Of a stretch of 64,000 nt of DNA, positions 34,831 through 44,150 are shown piece by piece. The position numbers were made by a program, and so were the translations under genes. The stretch's first letter is position 1. Each line of letters starts with the position of its first letter. The notes beneath the pieces were generated by a model. The model made no database searches. It worked only from the letters and a program-made list of their open reading frames with translations, and was not told where the DNA came from. This stretch comes from a bacterium (lineage in GTDB: Bacteria > Zixibacteria > MSB-5A5 > GN15 > FEB-12), in the NCBI GenBank assembly GCA_016708025.1, contig JADJGQ010000002.1, forward strand, positions 806,001-870,000. Direction: 5' to 3'.

Positions 34831-36393
34831 ATGAAATTGGTCACCGCGGCTCAGATGCGAGCCATCGACCGCGAGACGATCGATAAATACGGTATTCCCG
34901 GCGCGACTCTCATGGAGACCGCCGGCCGGGGAATCTCCGACTATATTCTCACCAATCTGATCACTGGCGATCATCATTCGGTCGCCATCTTCTGCGGTAA
35001 AGGGAATAATGGCGGCGATGGCCTGGTGGTCGCCCGGTATCTGCTTGAAGCAGAAATTCCCGTGACGGTCTACATGCTTGGCGCGACCGCCGCGATGACC
35101 GAAGATGCCCGTCTCAATTACGACCGTGCTCTCCGAGTCGGCGTGCCGATGCAGGAAGTCAGCTCGCTCGCCGAACTCCCGGAAACACTCTCTGCAGATA
35201 TCATTGTCGATGCGATCTTCGGCACCGGATTCACCGGCACTCCGAATGGTGTGGCGGCGCTGGCGATAGATTATATCAATCGCCAGGGAGAAACCGGTCG
35301 CGAGGTAGTCGCAGTGGACCTTCCGTCCGGACTCAATGCCGACACCGGGCTGTTTGAAGGCTCCGTCGTGCGAGCAACCCAAACCTGCACACTCGGACTT
35401 CCCAAATACGGACTTTATCTTTCGCCGGGCCGTGAACTGGCTGGCCGTCAGGTAGCGATCATTCCGATCGGAATTCCGGATGAACCGGTTGCGGCCATGG
35501 GGCTCCATCTGGATCTCACCACCGAAGATGATGTCAAACGCTGGCTTCCCGAACGCAAGCCGGATGGGCATAAGGGAGATTTCGGAAAGCTTTTTGTGCT
35601 GGCTGGTTCGACCGGTCTGACTGGTGCGGCCTGTCTTGCGGCACAATCAGCCATGCGCACCGGCACGGGATTGGTGAAGATCGGTTGTCCCTCGTCGCTT
35701 CTACCTATCATCTCCCTCAAAACGACCGAGCCAACCTCGGTTGCACTTCCCGAAGTAAAACGATACGGTGCGCTGGCTCTCCGGTCGCTCGGTGAGATCA
35801 GGCGCTATATGACAGAGCATGACGCGATCGTGATCGGTCCCGGAATAGGCAAACACCACGAAACCCGCGAGCTGATCCGCCGACTGATAGACAAACTGGA
35901 GATCCCCGCGATTCTGGATGCAGACGGGCTGAACGCCTTTGAGGGGGTTGTTGAACTTCTGGAGATGCGGTCGGGTAACGGGCCATTGGTCATTACACCG
36001 CATCCGGGGGAATTCCAGAGGCTGACCAATATGGTGGCGCCGCTGGATATCCATGCGAGATCACATATGGCGATCGAGTATGCCAAGCGGATGCGCGTGA
36101 CACTTGTCCTCAAAGGGAGCCCCACTTTGGTGGCATCGGAAGAAGGCGCCTGTTATCTCAATCCGACCGGCAATTCAGGTATGGCGACCGGCGGGTCCGG
36201 CGATGTGCTGTCAGGAATGATCGGCGCATTGCTGGCGCAATCGGTAGAACCATTCAAGGCGGCAGTGACGGCTGTTTACCTGCATGGAGCGGCTGGTGAT
36301 ATTGCCGCGGATATGTTGACGGAACGTGCGATGATCGCGGGAGACATGATCGACTGCCTCCCGGAAGCATTCATGGCGCTGGAGAAGCGCTAG
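34831..36393 (+). CDS. nnr: Bifunctional NAD(P)HX epimerase/ADP-dependent dehydratase
   Basis: The 520-residue protein has an N-terminal YjeF epimerase domain (about 1-215) with MRAIDRETIDKYGIPGATLM and FCGKGNNGGDGLVVARYL, and a C-terminal ribokinase-like dehydratase domain (about 225-515) with HKGDFGKLFVLAGSTGLTGA, VITPHPGEFQRL, VLKGSPTLVA and the ATP/ADP site MATGGSGDVLSGMIGALLAQ. Together they repair hydrated NADH and NADPH. Fusion of the two domains is common in bacteria. It lies 13 bp after lon in the same direction and ends with a 4-bp overlap with the convergent gene. Confidence 0.95.
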   Translation: MKLVTAAQMRAIDRETIDKYGIPGATLMETAGRGISDYILTNLITGDHHSVAIFCGKGNNGGDGLVVARYLLEAEIPVTVYMLGATAAMTEDARLNYDRALRVGVPMQEVSSLAELPETLSADIIVDAIFGTGFTGTPNGVAALAIDYINRQGETGREVVAVDLPSGLNADTGLFEGSVVRATQTCTLGLPKYGLYLSPGRELAGRQVAIIPIGIPDEPVAAMGLHLDLTTEDDVKRWLPERKPDGHKGDFGKLFVLAGSTGLTGAACLAAQSAMRTGTGLVKIGCPSSLLPIISLKTTEPTSVALPEVKRYGALALRSLGEIRRYMTEHDAIVIGPGIGKHHETRELIRRLIDKLEIPAILDADGLNAFEGVVELLEMRSGNGPLVITPHPGEFQRLTNMVAPLDIHARSHMAIEYAKRMRVTLVLKGSPTLVASEEGACYLNPTGNSGMATGGSGDVLSGMIGALLAQSVEPFKAAVTAVYLHGAAGDIAADMLTERAMIAGDMIDCLPEAFMALEKR

Positions 36394-37031
36394 ATATCGC
36401 TACGGTTCGCTCGCTGCCATCCGAAGAGGAAAGAGATCGAAATTCCAAACGTATTGTTTCCCTCTTTCGCCAGAGTCGCATTTGCTGAGAACGCCATTTT
36501 CGATTTTGGACCTGTCGGGTAAGCGACCGCAAAGTCGATCAGGCCAAATCCATAAGAGTATTCTCCCCGATAACCCATTCCATCGACCTTGGTCATACCG
36601 CCGCCGAATGAAGTGACGATCAGTGTTTCTTTGCCGACCGGGATCTGCAACGGAAGCACAACCCCGCCGGAATACGTCTTTATATCCGATGCGGCGCCGA
36701 TCTGTCCGAAAAATCCCAGAGAGAGTTCTGAATCACCTCTGCCTCGTTTGGCCGGCCAGAAGGTAACACCGAAGCCGCCAAAGAACTTGCCTTCGTCGTT
36801 AATTGTCTGAGATCCGGCGGTGATACCAATATCGTAAATTCCATTCACCGAATATCCAAACGATGCACTTCCTCCCAGGATATCATCACTCCCCAGATAA
36901 CCACCCATATTGAAGGCGGCGGCGCTTTCATTGCCGAGAATGTACTCTCCCTGGGCAAAGGAGTTCGTTGGGATCACAAAGGCGGACAGAAGTACGAGAA
37001 AGGTCGTACGGATCATGATTGACGTTTTCAT
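36390..37031 (-). CDS. Exported small beta-barrel-like protein (paralogue 1)
   Basis: The start MKTSIMIRTTFLVLLSAFVI gives a signal peptide with cleavage after about SFA-Q; the earlier in-frame Met is rejected because it lacks a signal. The mature part of about 185 residues is made of alternating hydrophobic/Gly-rich strands (GGSASFGYSVNGIYDIGITA, GGFGVTFWPAKRG), consistent with an 8- to 10-strand outer-membrane barrel. It shares QGEY(I/L)xGxxS at the mature N-terminus with the gene upstream, so the two are paralogues. Function is not known. Confidence 0.65.
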   Translation of the reverse strand: MKTSIMIRTTFLVLLSAFVIPTNSFAQGEYILGNESAAAFNMGGYLGSDDILGGSASFGYSVNGIYDIGITAGSQTINDEGKFFGGFGVTFWPAKRGRGDSELSLGFFGQIGAASDIKTYSGGVVLPLQIPVGKETLIVTSFGGGMTKVDGMGYRGEYSYGFGLIDFAVAYPTGPKSKMAFSANATLAKEGNNTFGISISFLFGWQRANRSDI

Positions 37032-37035
37032 ATGG

Positions 37036-37662
37036 TCATTCCTTTCCAAATCGGCCGAAGACGATAGACACCATTCCGCCGGTAGCGCTGGCGTCCTCGA
37101 CTGCGGTGTGTCCCACAGAAAAAACCAGACAACTCCTGGGATGAAGCGGAATTGCCAGACCGAGCCCGAGTGAGAGACTATACAGACGATCACTCTCGCT
37201 GTAGTAATACCCGCCCTTCTCGATTCCCCAGACAGATCCTAGCGAGAGAGAGGGGAGTAGGAAAGTTTTGCTTTCCGGGATGTTGATCCGTTTTGCCAAG
37301 CCGACGGAGACGGTCGATATTCCGTGACCGCTGGTACCTTCGAACGAACCGGAAAGACCAAGCGATAGCGGGTTGCCGCGACGACCTTCTTTCAACAGCC
37401 AGAAAGAGAGTTGGACACCTCCGACACCCTTATTCCAGCCACTCTTGTCCTGCCGGCCGTAGTACACTGCCAGATCAGCAATGCCTTTTATAGACGTACC
37501 CAAGGCGCCGTAGTAGTTGGTGACCTCGTTTCCCCCTGCGATGCCGGCCCCTAGCTGCCATCCACTGTTACTTCCCCAGAGATACTCACCTTGGGCGAAG
37601 ACTGCTCCGGGAATGGCCAGGAGTAGTATGGCCAGGCAAAGAAATACTCTTGAACGATACAT
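37036..37662 (-). CDS. Exported small beta-barrel-like protein (paralogue 2)
   Basis: This 208-residue protein has a signal peptide (MYRSRVFLCLAILLLAIPGA, cleavage about VFA-Q). Mature QGEYLWGSNSGWQLGAGIAG resembles the next gene's QGEYILGNES start, and the body has Gly/Tyr-rich strands (YYGALGTSIKGIADLAVYYG, GVQLSFWLLKEGRRGN). It is separated from paralogue 1 by four bases. Probably an outer-membrane or surface protein; no function can be assigned. Confidence 0.65.
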   Translation of the reverse strand: MYRSRVFLCLAILLLAIPGAVFAQGEYLWGSNSGWQLGAGIAGGNEVTNYYGALGTSIKGIADLAVYYGRQDKSGWNKGVGGVQLSFWLLKEGRRGNPLSLGLSGSFEGTSGHGISTVSVGLAKRINIPESKTFLLPSLSLGSVWGIEKGGYYYSESDRLYSLSLGLGLAIPLHPRSCLVFSVGHTAVEDASATGGMVSIVFGRFGKE

Positions 37663-37679
37663 AGTCCGATCTCCTGGTA

Positions 37680-38318
37680 TTAGAACATGAAGCCAATGTT
37701 GAATCTGGCACTACCGGTTTCACCGTGCTTTTCCACCTGAGGGAAGATCATGAAATGCGCCTTTCCCGTGCTCGGGAAGAGAATAGCGAGTCCGGCGCGG
37801 ATCGCAATCTTGGCCTCAACGTCGCTGGAAATCGGCTTGGAGTAAAGAACTGTCAGGACCGGGGAGACCGGACTTGACCAATTGCCGATTGCATGGGAGA
37901 TGGACAGTCCAACCCTGAAGATCCCATCCGGATCTTCTGCTCGATCAAAGCTATATACGCCGGCATCGGGGAGCAGAATATCAAACTCTGTTCGGATGGA
38001 AAGCGAGATAGGGTCCTTCGATTCCCGATTCTGTTTGATCACGGAGTAGCCAAAGTAGGTGGTGATCACATGACAGTTGTGGACAGTGGGAGTCAGTCCA
38101 CCGACAGCGCTGTAACGCCCGCCGGCATCCAGTCGTCCCTGATGGGAATAGCCGAACTCGACGGACAATCCTTGAACCGAGCCATCACTGCCGAATGCAA
38201 AGGCCGGACCGACTGTCACGAGCGAACCGCTGGAACCATCAGCGAGCGAAACGGATTGGGAATAGGCGGAAGAGGCTCCCACCAGGCAGAGCAGAAACAA
38301 GAGGGTTGGACATTTCAC
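37680..38318 (-). CDS. Exported small beta-barrel-like protein (third of tandem set)
   Basis: This 212-residue protein has a signal peptide (MKCPTLLFLLCLVGASSAYS) and Gly-rich strands such as GLSVEFGYSHQGRLDAGGRY and HVITTYFGYSVIKQN, ending in the aromatic terminus ARFNIGFMF, which is typical of outer-membrane barrels recognised by BamA. It is the first gene of the minus-strand set, about 90 bp downstream of the Rrf2 regulator. Relatedness to the other two is suggested by length and strand pattern but weak in sequence. Confidence 0.6.
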   Translation of the reverse strand: MKCPTLLFLLCLVGASSAYSQSVSLADGSSGSLVTVGPAFAFGSDGSVQGLSVEFGYSHQGRLDAGGRYSAVGGLTPTVHNCHVITTYFGYSVIKQNRESKDPISLSIRTEFDILLPDAGVYSFDRAEDPDGIFRVGLSISHAIGNWSSPVSPVLTVLYSKPISSDVEAKIAIRAGLAILFPSTGKAHFMIFPQVEKHGETGSARFNIGFMF

Positions 38319-38409
38319 CGTTACCTCCCGGAAAGCAGTACGATATTTCAGATATCATACTGCTTGATCGGGGATAAGTCAATCCGCTTTCCGGAGTAAG
38401 AGGAAACGG

Positions 38410-38817
38410 TCAGTTGCGGGAGGCAGCCAGATCCTTGAGGGAGAGCTTGCCATAGACCGCTTCGACTGCCACGCGGGCGTCGTTGAGGATGCCGATCGCA
38501 CTGCGGCAGATCGGCTGCAGTTCGCCATTTTCAGAACGATCGCCGGTCTCCAACGGACCTTCGATCGCTTCAATGATCTTGAGGAAGCTGATCTCGTGTG
38601 AGGGGAGTCGAAGCGTGAAGCCACCCTTTGAGCCGCGATGGGCATTGACCAGTCGTGCCCGTGTCAATTGACGCATCACCTTCATCGTCGAATCATACGG
38701 CAGATTGCATTCACGACAGATCTCGCGAACCATAACTGGTCGCTCTGAATTTGCCGCAGCGAGATAGCCAAGCGCAGAGAGTCCGTACATCAACGAGGTA
38801 CTGAGTTTCAGATCCAT
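38410..38817 (-). CDS. Rrf2-family transcriptional regulator
   Basis: The preferred start MDLKLSTSLMYGLSALGYLA matches the family N-terminus; the Met 18 codons upstream is rejected. The 135-residue protein has a winged-helix domain with VMVREICRECNLPYDSTMKV and the wing RGSKGGFTLRLPSHEISFLKIIEAIEG, which is characteristic of Rrf2. The three-Cys cluster of iron-sulfur sensors such as IscR is absent (only Cys in REC and PIC), so it probably senses something else or uses thiol chemistry. It may regulate itself and the exported-protein genes downstream. Confidence 0.87.
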   Translation of the reverse strand: MDLKLSTSLMYGLSALGYLAAANSERPVMVREICRECNLPYDSTMKVMRQLTRARLVNAHRGSKGGFTLRLPSHEISFLKIIEAIEGPLETGDRSENGELQPICRSAIGILNDARVAVEAVYGKLSLKDLAASRN

Positions 38818-39398
38818 GCTGTCCGTCCAATGTTGTAAATGGTGCCCGTTTTGTCCACCGGTGTTTTCCAACTAGCCCCCGGCCAGACATTGACAAATTC
38901 GATTGGATTGAATGTTCATGCCGCTTACCACAGCTCTCGGGTGATGGTGATCGAGAAAATGGATATCCGCGGCCAAAAACTGACACATTAAACCATTTCT
39001 GTCGTCGCCCTGTCAATGCCTTTTTTGCCCACGTTTCGATACAAGTGATAGCGGCACGAGTATTCTCTATACGCTAAAAGTTGGACAGCCAGATAATGTA
39101 ATCGACATTACTTTATTTCAGATTTCGAAATGTCGAGTGACGTGTTTGTGAAACCGATTGCGGCATTGACGTATAATGCAAGCGAGCGTGTACCAAGTTG
39201 ACAATATAGGTATACGTACTCGCTGTTTTGTTTCGCGCTGATCATTTATGCGAAAATTATCGGTCGGTCGACTTTAGAGGTCCAATTTTTCACAGACGCA
39301 GGAATTGTTTCCACGGACAGGGCAAATCCCAGGAATTGAATCACTGGAATAGCGGATGATCACAGCTACGACAGGAGAATGTTGTTTGATTTACCGAA
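38818..39398. other. AT-rich intergenic region upstream of the Rrf2 gene
   Basis: No gene is supported in these roughly 580 bp, which are clearly more AT-rich than the flanks. Noticed are the palindrome TAATGT-N5-ACATTA (39094-39110) and TTGACA-like hexamers (about 38891 and 39198 on the plus strand). It could hold promoters or a small RNA. The secA terminator begins at 39400. Confidence 0.5.
39094..39110. promoter_or_regulatory. Palindrome that could be a regulator site
   Basis: TAATGT, a 5-bp spacer and ACATTA form a perfect inverted repeat about 280 bp upstream of the Rrf2 start, in AT-rich non-coding DNA. Rrf2 proteins bind palindromes, but the distance is large and the assignment is speculative. 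Confidence 0.25.
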
Positions 39399-39399
39399 T

Positions 39400-39426
39400 A
39401 AAAAAAGGCGGCCAGTGGCCGCCTTT
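39400..39426 (-). terminator. Rho-independent terminator of secA
   Basis: On the minus strand AAAGGCGGCC and GGCCGCCTTT form a perfect 10-bp stem with a 3-nt loop, followed directly by a run of T (positions 39406-39400 on this strand). It starts five bases after the secA stop codon. Confidence 0.93.
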
Positions 39427-39430
39427 CAGA

Positions 39431-42415
39431 TCAGACTTCGTCAGCCCCGTGGCATTTTTTGTATTTTTTGCCGGAGCCGCAGGGACAGGGATCATTCCGT
39501 CCAACCCTGGCGAGATTGCGCTTGGCCGGTTGAGTTGATTGAGTCCCGGCCTGTGATGCGGCCGCCATCGGATTGGCGCCACCGGAAGCATCGGCTACCG
39601 CCGACTGGGCTTGCGAGGCAAGTCCCATGTTGGTGGAGTCGGCATGCGTGGCCACCATTGCCGGCTCGCGCCGGGTGGTTCGCGCCTGCTGTGGGACATT
39701 CACCTGCAGTTTGTAAACGAGGTTGACGATATCGCGGTCGATCTCGACGATCATCTCTTCGAACGTCTTGAACGCTTCGCGTTTGTAGATATCGATCGGC
39801 TTTCCCATGCCGCCATGGTAAGCGCGCAGTCCGATACCGGTGCGAAGTTCATCCATCTCCGCCAGATGATCGCGCCAGTGGCGATCGATCGTCGACAGCA
39901 CGGCAAACCGCTCAAGCTGTCGCATGATGTCGCTGCCGTAGGCGGATTCTTTCTGGCGATAGATCCCCATCACCGCATTTTTCAGATGTTCTTTCAGCGA
40001 TTCACGGTCCAGCTTGACCAGTTCTTCCTGGCTGACCGTGAACTGCAACAGGAAGATCTTGCGAAGGTCTTCCTGTACTCCCGAGATATTCCAGTTTTCG
40101 GGGTATTCTTTCTCGGCGCAGTGGGTGTCGATCAGGACATCCAGTACATTGTCGATCAATTCAAGAACTTCATCCTGGATCGACTCGCGTTCGAGCGCCG
40201 CGAGACGTCGTTCGTATATCCATTTGCGCTGGACATTCATGACGTCGTCATATTCCAGCGTATGTTTGCGGATAGCGAAGTTCTGGGTTTCCACTTTCTT
40301 CTGGGCCCGTTCGATCGCGCGCGTCACCATGGGGTGGGTGATCACTTCACCTTCCTTGACCCCGAGGCGATCCATGATGGAGCCAAGCCGGTCGCCGCCA
40401 AACAGCCGCATCAGATCGTCTTCAAGGGAGAGGTAGAAGATGGAAGATCCCGGGTCACCCTGACGTCCCGCACGACCGCGCAACTGCCGGTCGATCCGTC
40501 GGGACTCATGACGCTCTGTGCCGATGATATGGAGGCCGCCGACCTCAGTCACACCCTGGCCGAGCTTGATATCAGTACCGCGGCCGGCCATGTTGGTGGC
40601 GATGGTCACACCCTGGCGTCGGCCGGCATCGGCCACGATCTCCGCTTCTCGCTGGTGCTGTTTGGCGTTGAGGACATTGTGCGGGATCCCCTGGCGCTTG
40701 AGCATGCGCGACAAGGTTTCCGAGACCTCGACCGAGATCGTACCGACCAGCACCGGCTGACCTTCCTTGTACTTTGCGGTGATCTCTTCGATAATGGCGT
40801 TATATTTCTCTCGGCGAGTGCGGAAGATCTGGTCGTCCTGATCATCGCGAATACACTCCTGATTAGTCGGAATAACGGCGACATCGAGCTTGTAGATCTC
40901 CCAGAATTCGCCGGCCTCAGTTTCTGCGGTACCGGTCATACCGGCCAGCTTTTCGTACATGCGGAAATAGTTCTGGAGAGTGATCGTGGCGAGCGTCTGC
41001 GTCTCGGCCTCGATCCGAACTCCCTCTTTGGCCTCGATCGCCTGGTGCAGGCCGTCGGAGTACCGGCGTCCCGGAAGGATACGGCCGGTGAACTCATCGA
41101 CGATCATCACCTTATCGTCCTGGATCACATACTCGACATCTTTTTCATACAGGGAGTATGCCCGCAGGAGCTGGTTGATGGCGTGGACTTTCTCTGAACG
41201 CTCGGCATGCAGTCGATAGTACTCGTCGGTCTTGGTTTTTCGCTCTTCCGGAGTCAGCCCCTCGTTACCGTCAAGTTCCGACAACAGGGTAGAGAGATCG
41301 GGGATCTCGAACAGCTTCTGAACATCGGTAGGGAATTGCGCATTCCCTTTGTCGGTGAGGGCGATAGAGTGCTCGCGCTCATCGATAAAGAAATAAAGTC
41401 GGTCATCGATCTCATGCAGTTTTTTATCGCGCATGTAGGCCGACTCGACATCGGTGATCAGCCGCTTCATCCCCTGTTCTTTGACCAGTTTAAGCAGTCG
41501 CTTGTTTTTCGGCGCGCCGCGCTGGGCTGCTAATAGAAGGCTGCCCGCCTCGAACTCGTTTTCCGCCTTCCCTTCCTGGATCATCGTCTCCGCCTGGGCG
41601 ATCATGTCGTTGATCAACTGCGTCTGCTTGCGGACCAGGGTATCGACGGTCGATTTCATTTCCCGGTAACGGTCATGGACATTGGATTCCTCGACGATTC
41701 CCGAGATGATGAGCGGTGTGCGGGCCTCATCAACCAGGATCGAGTCAACCTCGTCGATAATCGCATAGTTGAAGTTGCGATGGACACGGTCTTCGGCGCG
41801 TTGCGCCATATTGTCACGAAGGTAGTCGAAGCCGAATTCGTTGGCGGTGCCGAAGGTGATATCTTTAGCGTATTGTTCGCGCCGCTCGAGGTTGTTCATC
41901 TGGTTTTGGATGACGCCAACTGTCAGGCCGAGGAATTCGTAGATCTTACCCATCCACTCGCGGTCGCGCATCGCCAGGTAATCGTTAACGGTGACGATAT
42001 GCACGCCTTTGCCGGAAAGGGCGTTGAGGTAGGTCGGCAGGGTCGCCACCAGCGTTTTACCTTCACCCGTCGCCATTTCGGCGATCTTCCCCTGATGCAG
42101 TACCATGCCACCCATTAACTGGACATCGAAATGGACCATATTCCAGGTGGCGGATTGTCCGACCACGTTCCAGGCATGTCCGACATGCCGGCGGCATGCC
42201 TCTTTGACCAGGGCAAAGGCCTCGGTAGCGATCTCATCGAGCGTTTCGCCAGCGGCTACGCGACTCCGGAATTCGTCGGTTTTCGCCCGCAACTCGTCGT
42301 CGGAGAGCTTCTCGTACTCGGCAAAAAAGTCATTTATTTCATCCACGTAGGGGCGAAGTCGCTTGGCGTCCCGTTCGTGCTTGGTACCGAAAAGTTTGGT
42401 CAGAAAATTCTTCAT
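39431..42415 (-). CDS. secA: Preprotein translocase ATPase SecA
   Basis: This is the motor of Sec-dependent export. The 994 residues carry Walker A in MATGEGKTLVATLPTYLNAL (about 115), DEVDSILVDEARTPLIISG (DEAD-like Walker B) and the second motor domain with TNMAGRGTDIKLG and ERHESRRIDRQLRGRAGRQG. The Ala/Gln-rich linker leads to a zinc-binding SEC-C motif NDPCPCGSGKKYKKCHG at the C-terminus. Residues about 280-330 form an insertion between the nucleotide-binding domains, as in many Bacteroidota-type SecA proteins. The start MKNFLTKLFGTKHERD is clear. Confidence 0.97.
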   Translation of the reverse strand: MKNFLTKLFGTKHERDAKRLRPYVDEINDFFAEYEKLSDDELRAKTDEFRSRVAAGETLDEIATEAFALVKEACRRHVGHAWNVVGQSATWNMVHFDVQLMGGMVLHQGKIAEMATGEGKTLVATLPTYLNALSGKGVHIVTVNDYLAMRDREWMGKIYEFLGLTVGVIQNQMNNLERREQYAKDITFGTANEFGFDYLRDNMAQRAEDRVHRNFNYAIIDEVDSILVDEARTPLIISGIVEESNVHDRYREMKSTVDTLVRKQTQLINDMIAQAETMIQEGKAENEFEAGSLLLAAQRGAPKNKRLLKLVKEQGMKRLITDVESAYMRDKKLHEIDDRLYFFIDEREHSIALTDKGNAQFPTDVQKLFEIPDLSTLLSELDGNEGLTPEERKTKTDEYYRLHAERSEKVHAINQLLRAYSLYEKDVEYVIQDDKVMIVDEFTGRILPGRRYSDGLHQAIEAKEGVRIEAETQTLATITLQNYFRMYEKLAGMTGTAETEAGEFWEIYKLDVAVIPTNQECIRDDQDDQIFRTRREKYNAIIEEITAKYKEGQPVLVGTISVEVSETLSRMLKRQGIPHNVLNAKQHQREAEIVADAGRRQGVTIATNMAGRGTDIKLGQGVTEVGGLHIIGTERHESRRIDRQLRGRAGRQGDPGSSIFYLSLEDDLMRLFGGDRLGSIMDRLGVKEGEVITHPMVTRAIERAQKKVETQNFAIRKHTLEYDDVMNVQRKWIYERRLAALERESIQDEVLELIDNVLDVLIDTHCAEKEYPENWNISGVQEDLRKIFLLQFTVSQEELVKLDRESLKEHLKNAVMGIYRQKESAYGSDIMRQLERFAVLSTIDRHWRDHLAEMDELRTGIGLRAYHGGMGKPIDIYKREAFKTFEEMIVEIDRDIVNLVYKLQVNVPQQARTTRREPAMVATHADSTNMGLASQAQSAVADASGGANPMAAASQAGTQSTQPAKRNLARVGRNDPCPCGSGKKYKKCHGADEV

Positions 42416-42672
42416 GTCGTTGATCTGTCCATATTGCTGTTATAAACTGCCGGAAGGATAACATATCCAGTCGCGGAGTACAAATTATCTCTTCTGAAAC
42501 CGGTCTGGGGACCGGAAGGTTGCATCCGGCCCAACTTTTTCAGGATCAAGGGATTATACACGACTCTGGGTGTGCGGCTCCAGTCATCAGATCAGATCGG
42601 AGCTATCAGGCTGTTGATAGTATGACACTTGCGGCAGTAATTGCTGTTACAGTATGACAGGAGGATTTTTCA

Positions 42673-43128
42673 ATGCGAGAGCACTTCGATAACCTCTTTC
42701 GCTATAACGAGTGGGCCAACCGGCGGCTGTTTGTCAGGCTCCCTGAGGTAGTGGACAAAGATCCATTCACCCTGACGCTTTTCAGTCATCTGGTGATTGT
42801 AGAAAAGGTCTGGCTGAGCCGGATACTTCGAACCGGCGAAACTTTCGCTATCTGGGACCCGATTCCCCTGCCGGAATTGATCCGTCATCTCAATCAGGCG
42901 GCCCAGCAGTGGAGCCAGTATCTGTCCACGCTGACCGACCAGCAGTTCAAGCAACAGATTTCGTATGTGAACACCAAAGGGATAGCATTCCAGAACAGCC
43001 TGCAGGAGATTGCGACTCATACTATCAATCACTCGACCCACCATCGCGGCCAGATCATCGTGCTGATGCGGCGGGCCGGGATCGAACCGCCCGTATTGGA
43101 CTATATCGTGCATGCCCGGAACGAATAG
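42673..43128 (+). CDS. DinB/YfiT-family metal-dependent hydrolase-like protein
   Basis: This 151-residue four-helix protein begins MREHFDNLFRYNEWANRRLF, the usual DinB N-terminus (the Y-x-x-W-A-N motif). Candidate metal ligands are His37 in FSHLVIVEKVW and the two His in ATHTINHSTHHRGQI. A strong AGGAGG lies 9 bp before the ATG. Family members are bacillithiol/mycothiol-type S-transferases or of unknown function. Two direct AGTATGACA repeats lie just upstream (about 42619 and 42651). Confidence 0.87.
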   Translation: MREHFDNLFRYNEWANRRLFVRLPEVVDKDPFTLTLFSHLVIVEKVWLSRILRTGETFAIWDPIPLPELIRHLNQAAQQWSQYLSTLTDQQFKQQISYVNTKGIAFQNSLQEIATHTINHSTHHRGQIIVLMRRAGIEPPVLDYIVHARNE

Positions 43129-43193
43129 GCTCGGGACTCACCTATGCGCCTTTCTCCTTGCCGCAGTTCAGGCTGCCCCGTAGCTTAACCAGC

Positions 43194-44114
43194 ATGGGAA
43201 GTCCGGAACCAGGAGTAGTCATTGGCACACAGGGGAAGTCGTTCGAAGTACGACTTCCGGATGGGCAACATCTCTCTTGTGAGGTTCGCCAGCGCGTTAA
43301 ATTCCACACCGATCATCAGTCGCCTGTTACCGTGGGTGATGATGTTCTGGTAACGCGAGTCGACGAGTCCAACGGCGTCATCGAGAAAGTGCTGGACCGC
43401 CGGACCTCGTTTTTCCGTCCCGCCAAGGGGAAAGAGGGGACCAAGCAAGTTATTGCGGCCAATCTCGACCAGTTGGCAATTGTCAGTTCTGTCATCGCTC
43501 CGCCTCTCAAAACAGGCTTGATCGATCGGTTCCTGATCGCCGCGGAACTGGGAACACTTACACCCCTGATTATCATCAACAAGATCGATCTGGGGGAACC
43601 CGATGATCTGGATGGAGTCGTAAAGGAGTACCGCTCCCTGGGTTGCCAGATCGTGGCGACCTCGGCGCAATCCGGCCAGGGGATAGAGGAGTTGACCCGG
43701 CTGCTCACGGATCATCGAACGCTTTTTGTCGGCCATTCAGGGGTGGGGAAATCGACCCTCCTGAATTACCTGATTCCGGGACTCGACCTCAAGACCCGCC
43801 GACTTTCCGATCGAACCAACCGGGGTCAGCACACGACCACTACGATCAAGCTATATGAACTTCCGACCGGCGGATTTGCGGTCGATTCTCCGGGGCTCAA
43901 AGTGATGGGGCTCTGGGAAGTGCGCAAAGAGGACTTGGCCGACTACTACCCGGATTTCCGGAAATATCATATCAACTGCAAATTTCAGCCGTGCAGCCAC
44001 CTTCATGAGCCGGGGTGCGCTGTACAGCAGGCGGTTGAAAAAGGGGAGATACGGCGCTTTCGATATGACAATTTCATCGCCATAGCGAACTCCCTTGAGG
44101 AGGAACCGTGGTGA
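43194..44114 (+). CDS. rsgA: Small ribosomal subunit biogenesis GTPase RsgA
   Basis: This circularly permuted GTPase matures the 30S subunit. The start MGSPEPGVVIG gives 306 residues and is supported because it begins directly at the OB-fold (about 1-70); the frame remains open upstream but overlaps dinB. The G motifs are in permuted order, G4 NKID (about 128), G5 TSAQSG, G1 GHSGVGKST (about 178) and G3 DSPG. The C-terminal zinc site is CKFQPCSHLHEPGC. It is close to its neighbours but not obviously co-functional. Confidence 0.93.
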   Translation: MGSPEPGVVIGTQGKSFEVRLPDGQHLSCEVRQRVKFHTDHQSPVTVGDDVLVTRVDESNGVIEKVLDRRTSFFRPAKGKEGTKQVIAANLDQLAIVSSVIAPPLKTGLIDRFLIAAELGTLTPLIIINKIDLGEPDDLDGVVKEYRSLGCQIVATSAQSGQGIEELTRLLTDHRTLFVGHSGVGKSTLLNYLIPGLDLKTRRLSDRTNRGQHTTTTIKLYELPTGGFAVDSPGLKVMGLWEVRKEDLADYYPDFRKYHINCKFQPCSHLHEPGCAVQQAVEKGEIRRFRYDNFIAIANSLEEEPW

Positions 44115-44150
44115 CTGTAGATTTGGGCTAAGTTACCGATATAGAAGAAG

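Noticed and set aside
39611..41197. Long open frame (528 codons) on the plus strand opposite secA
   Set aside because: It lies wholly inside secA, has no recognisable domain or ribosome-binding site, and long antisense frames are expected in GC-rich codon usage.
42909..43193. Upstream extension of rsgA overlapping dinB
   Set aside because: The 95 extra residues do not match the family, whose OB-fold begins right at 43194.
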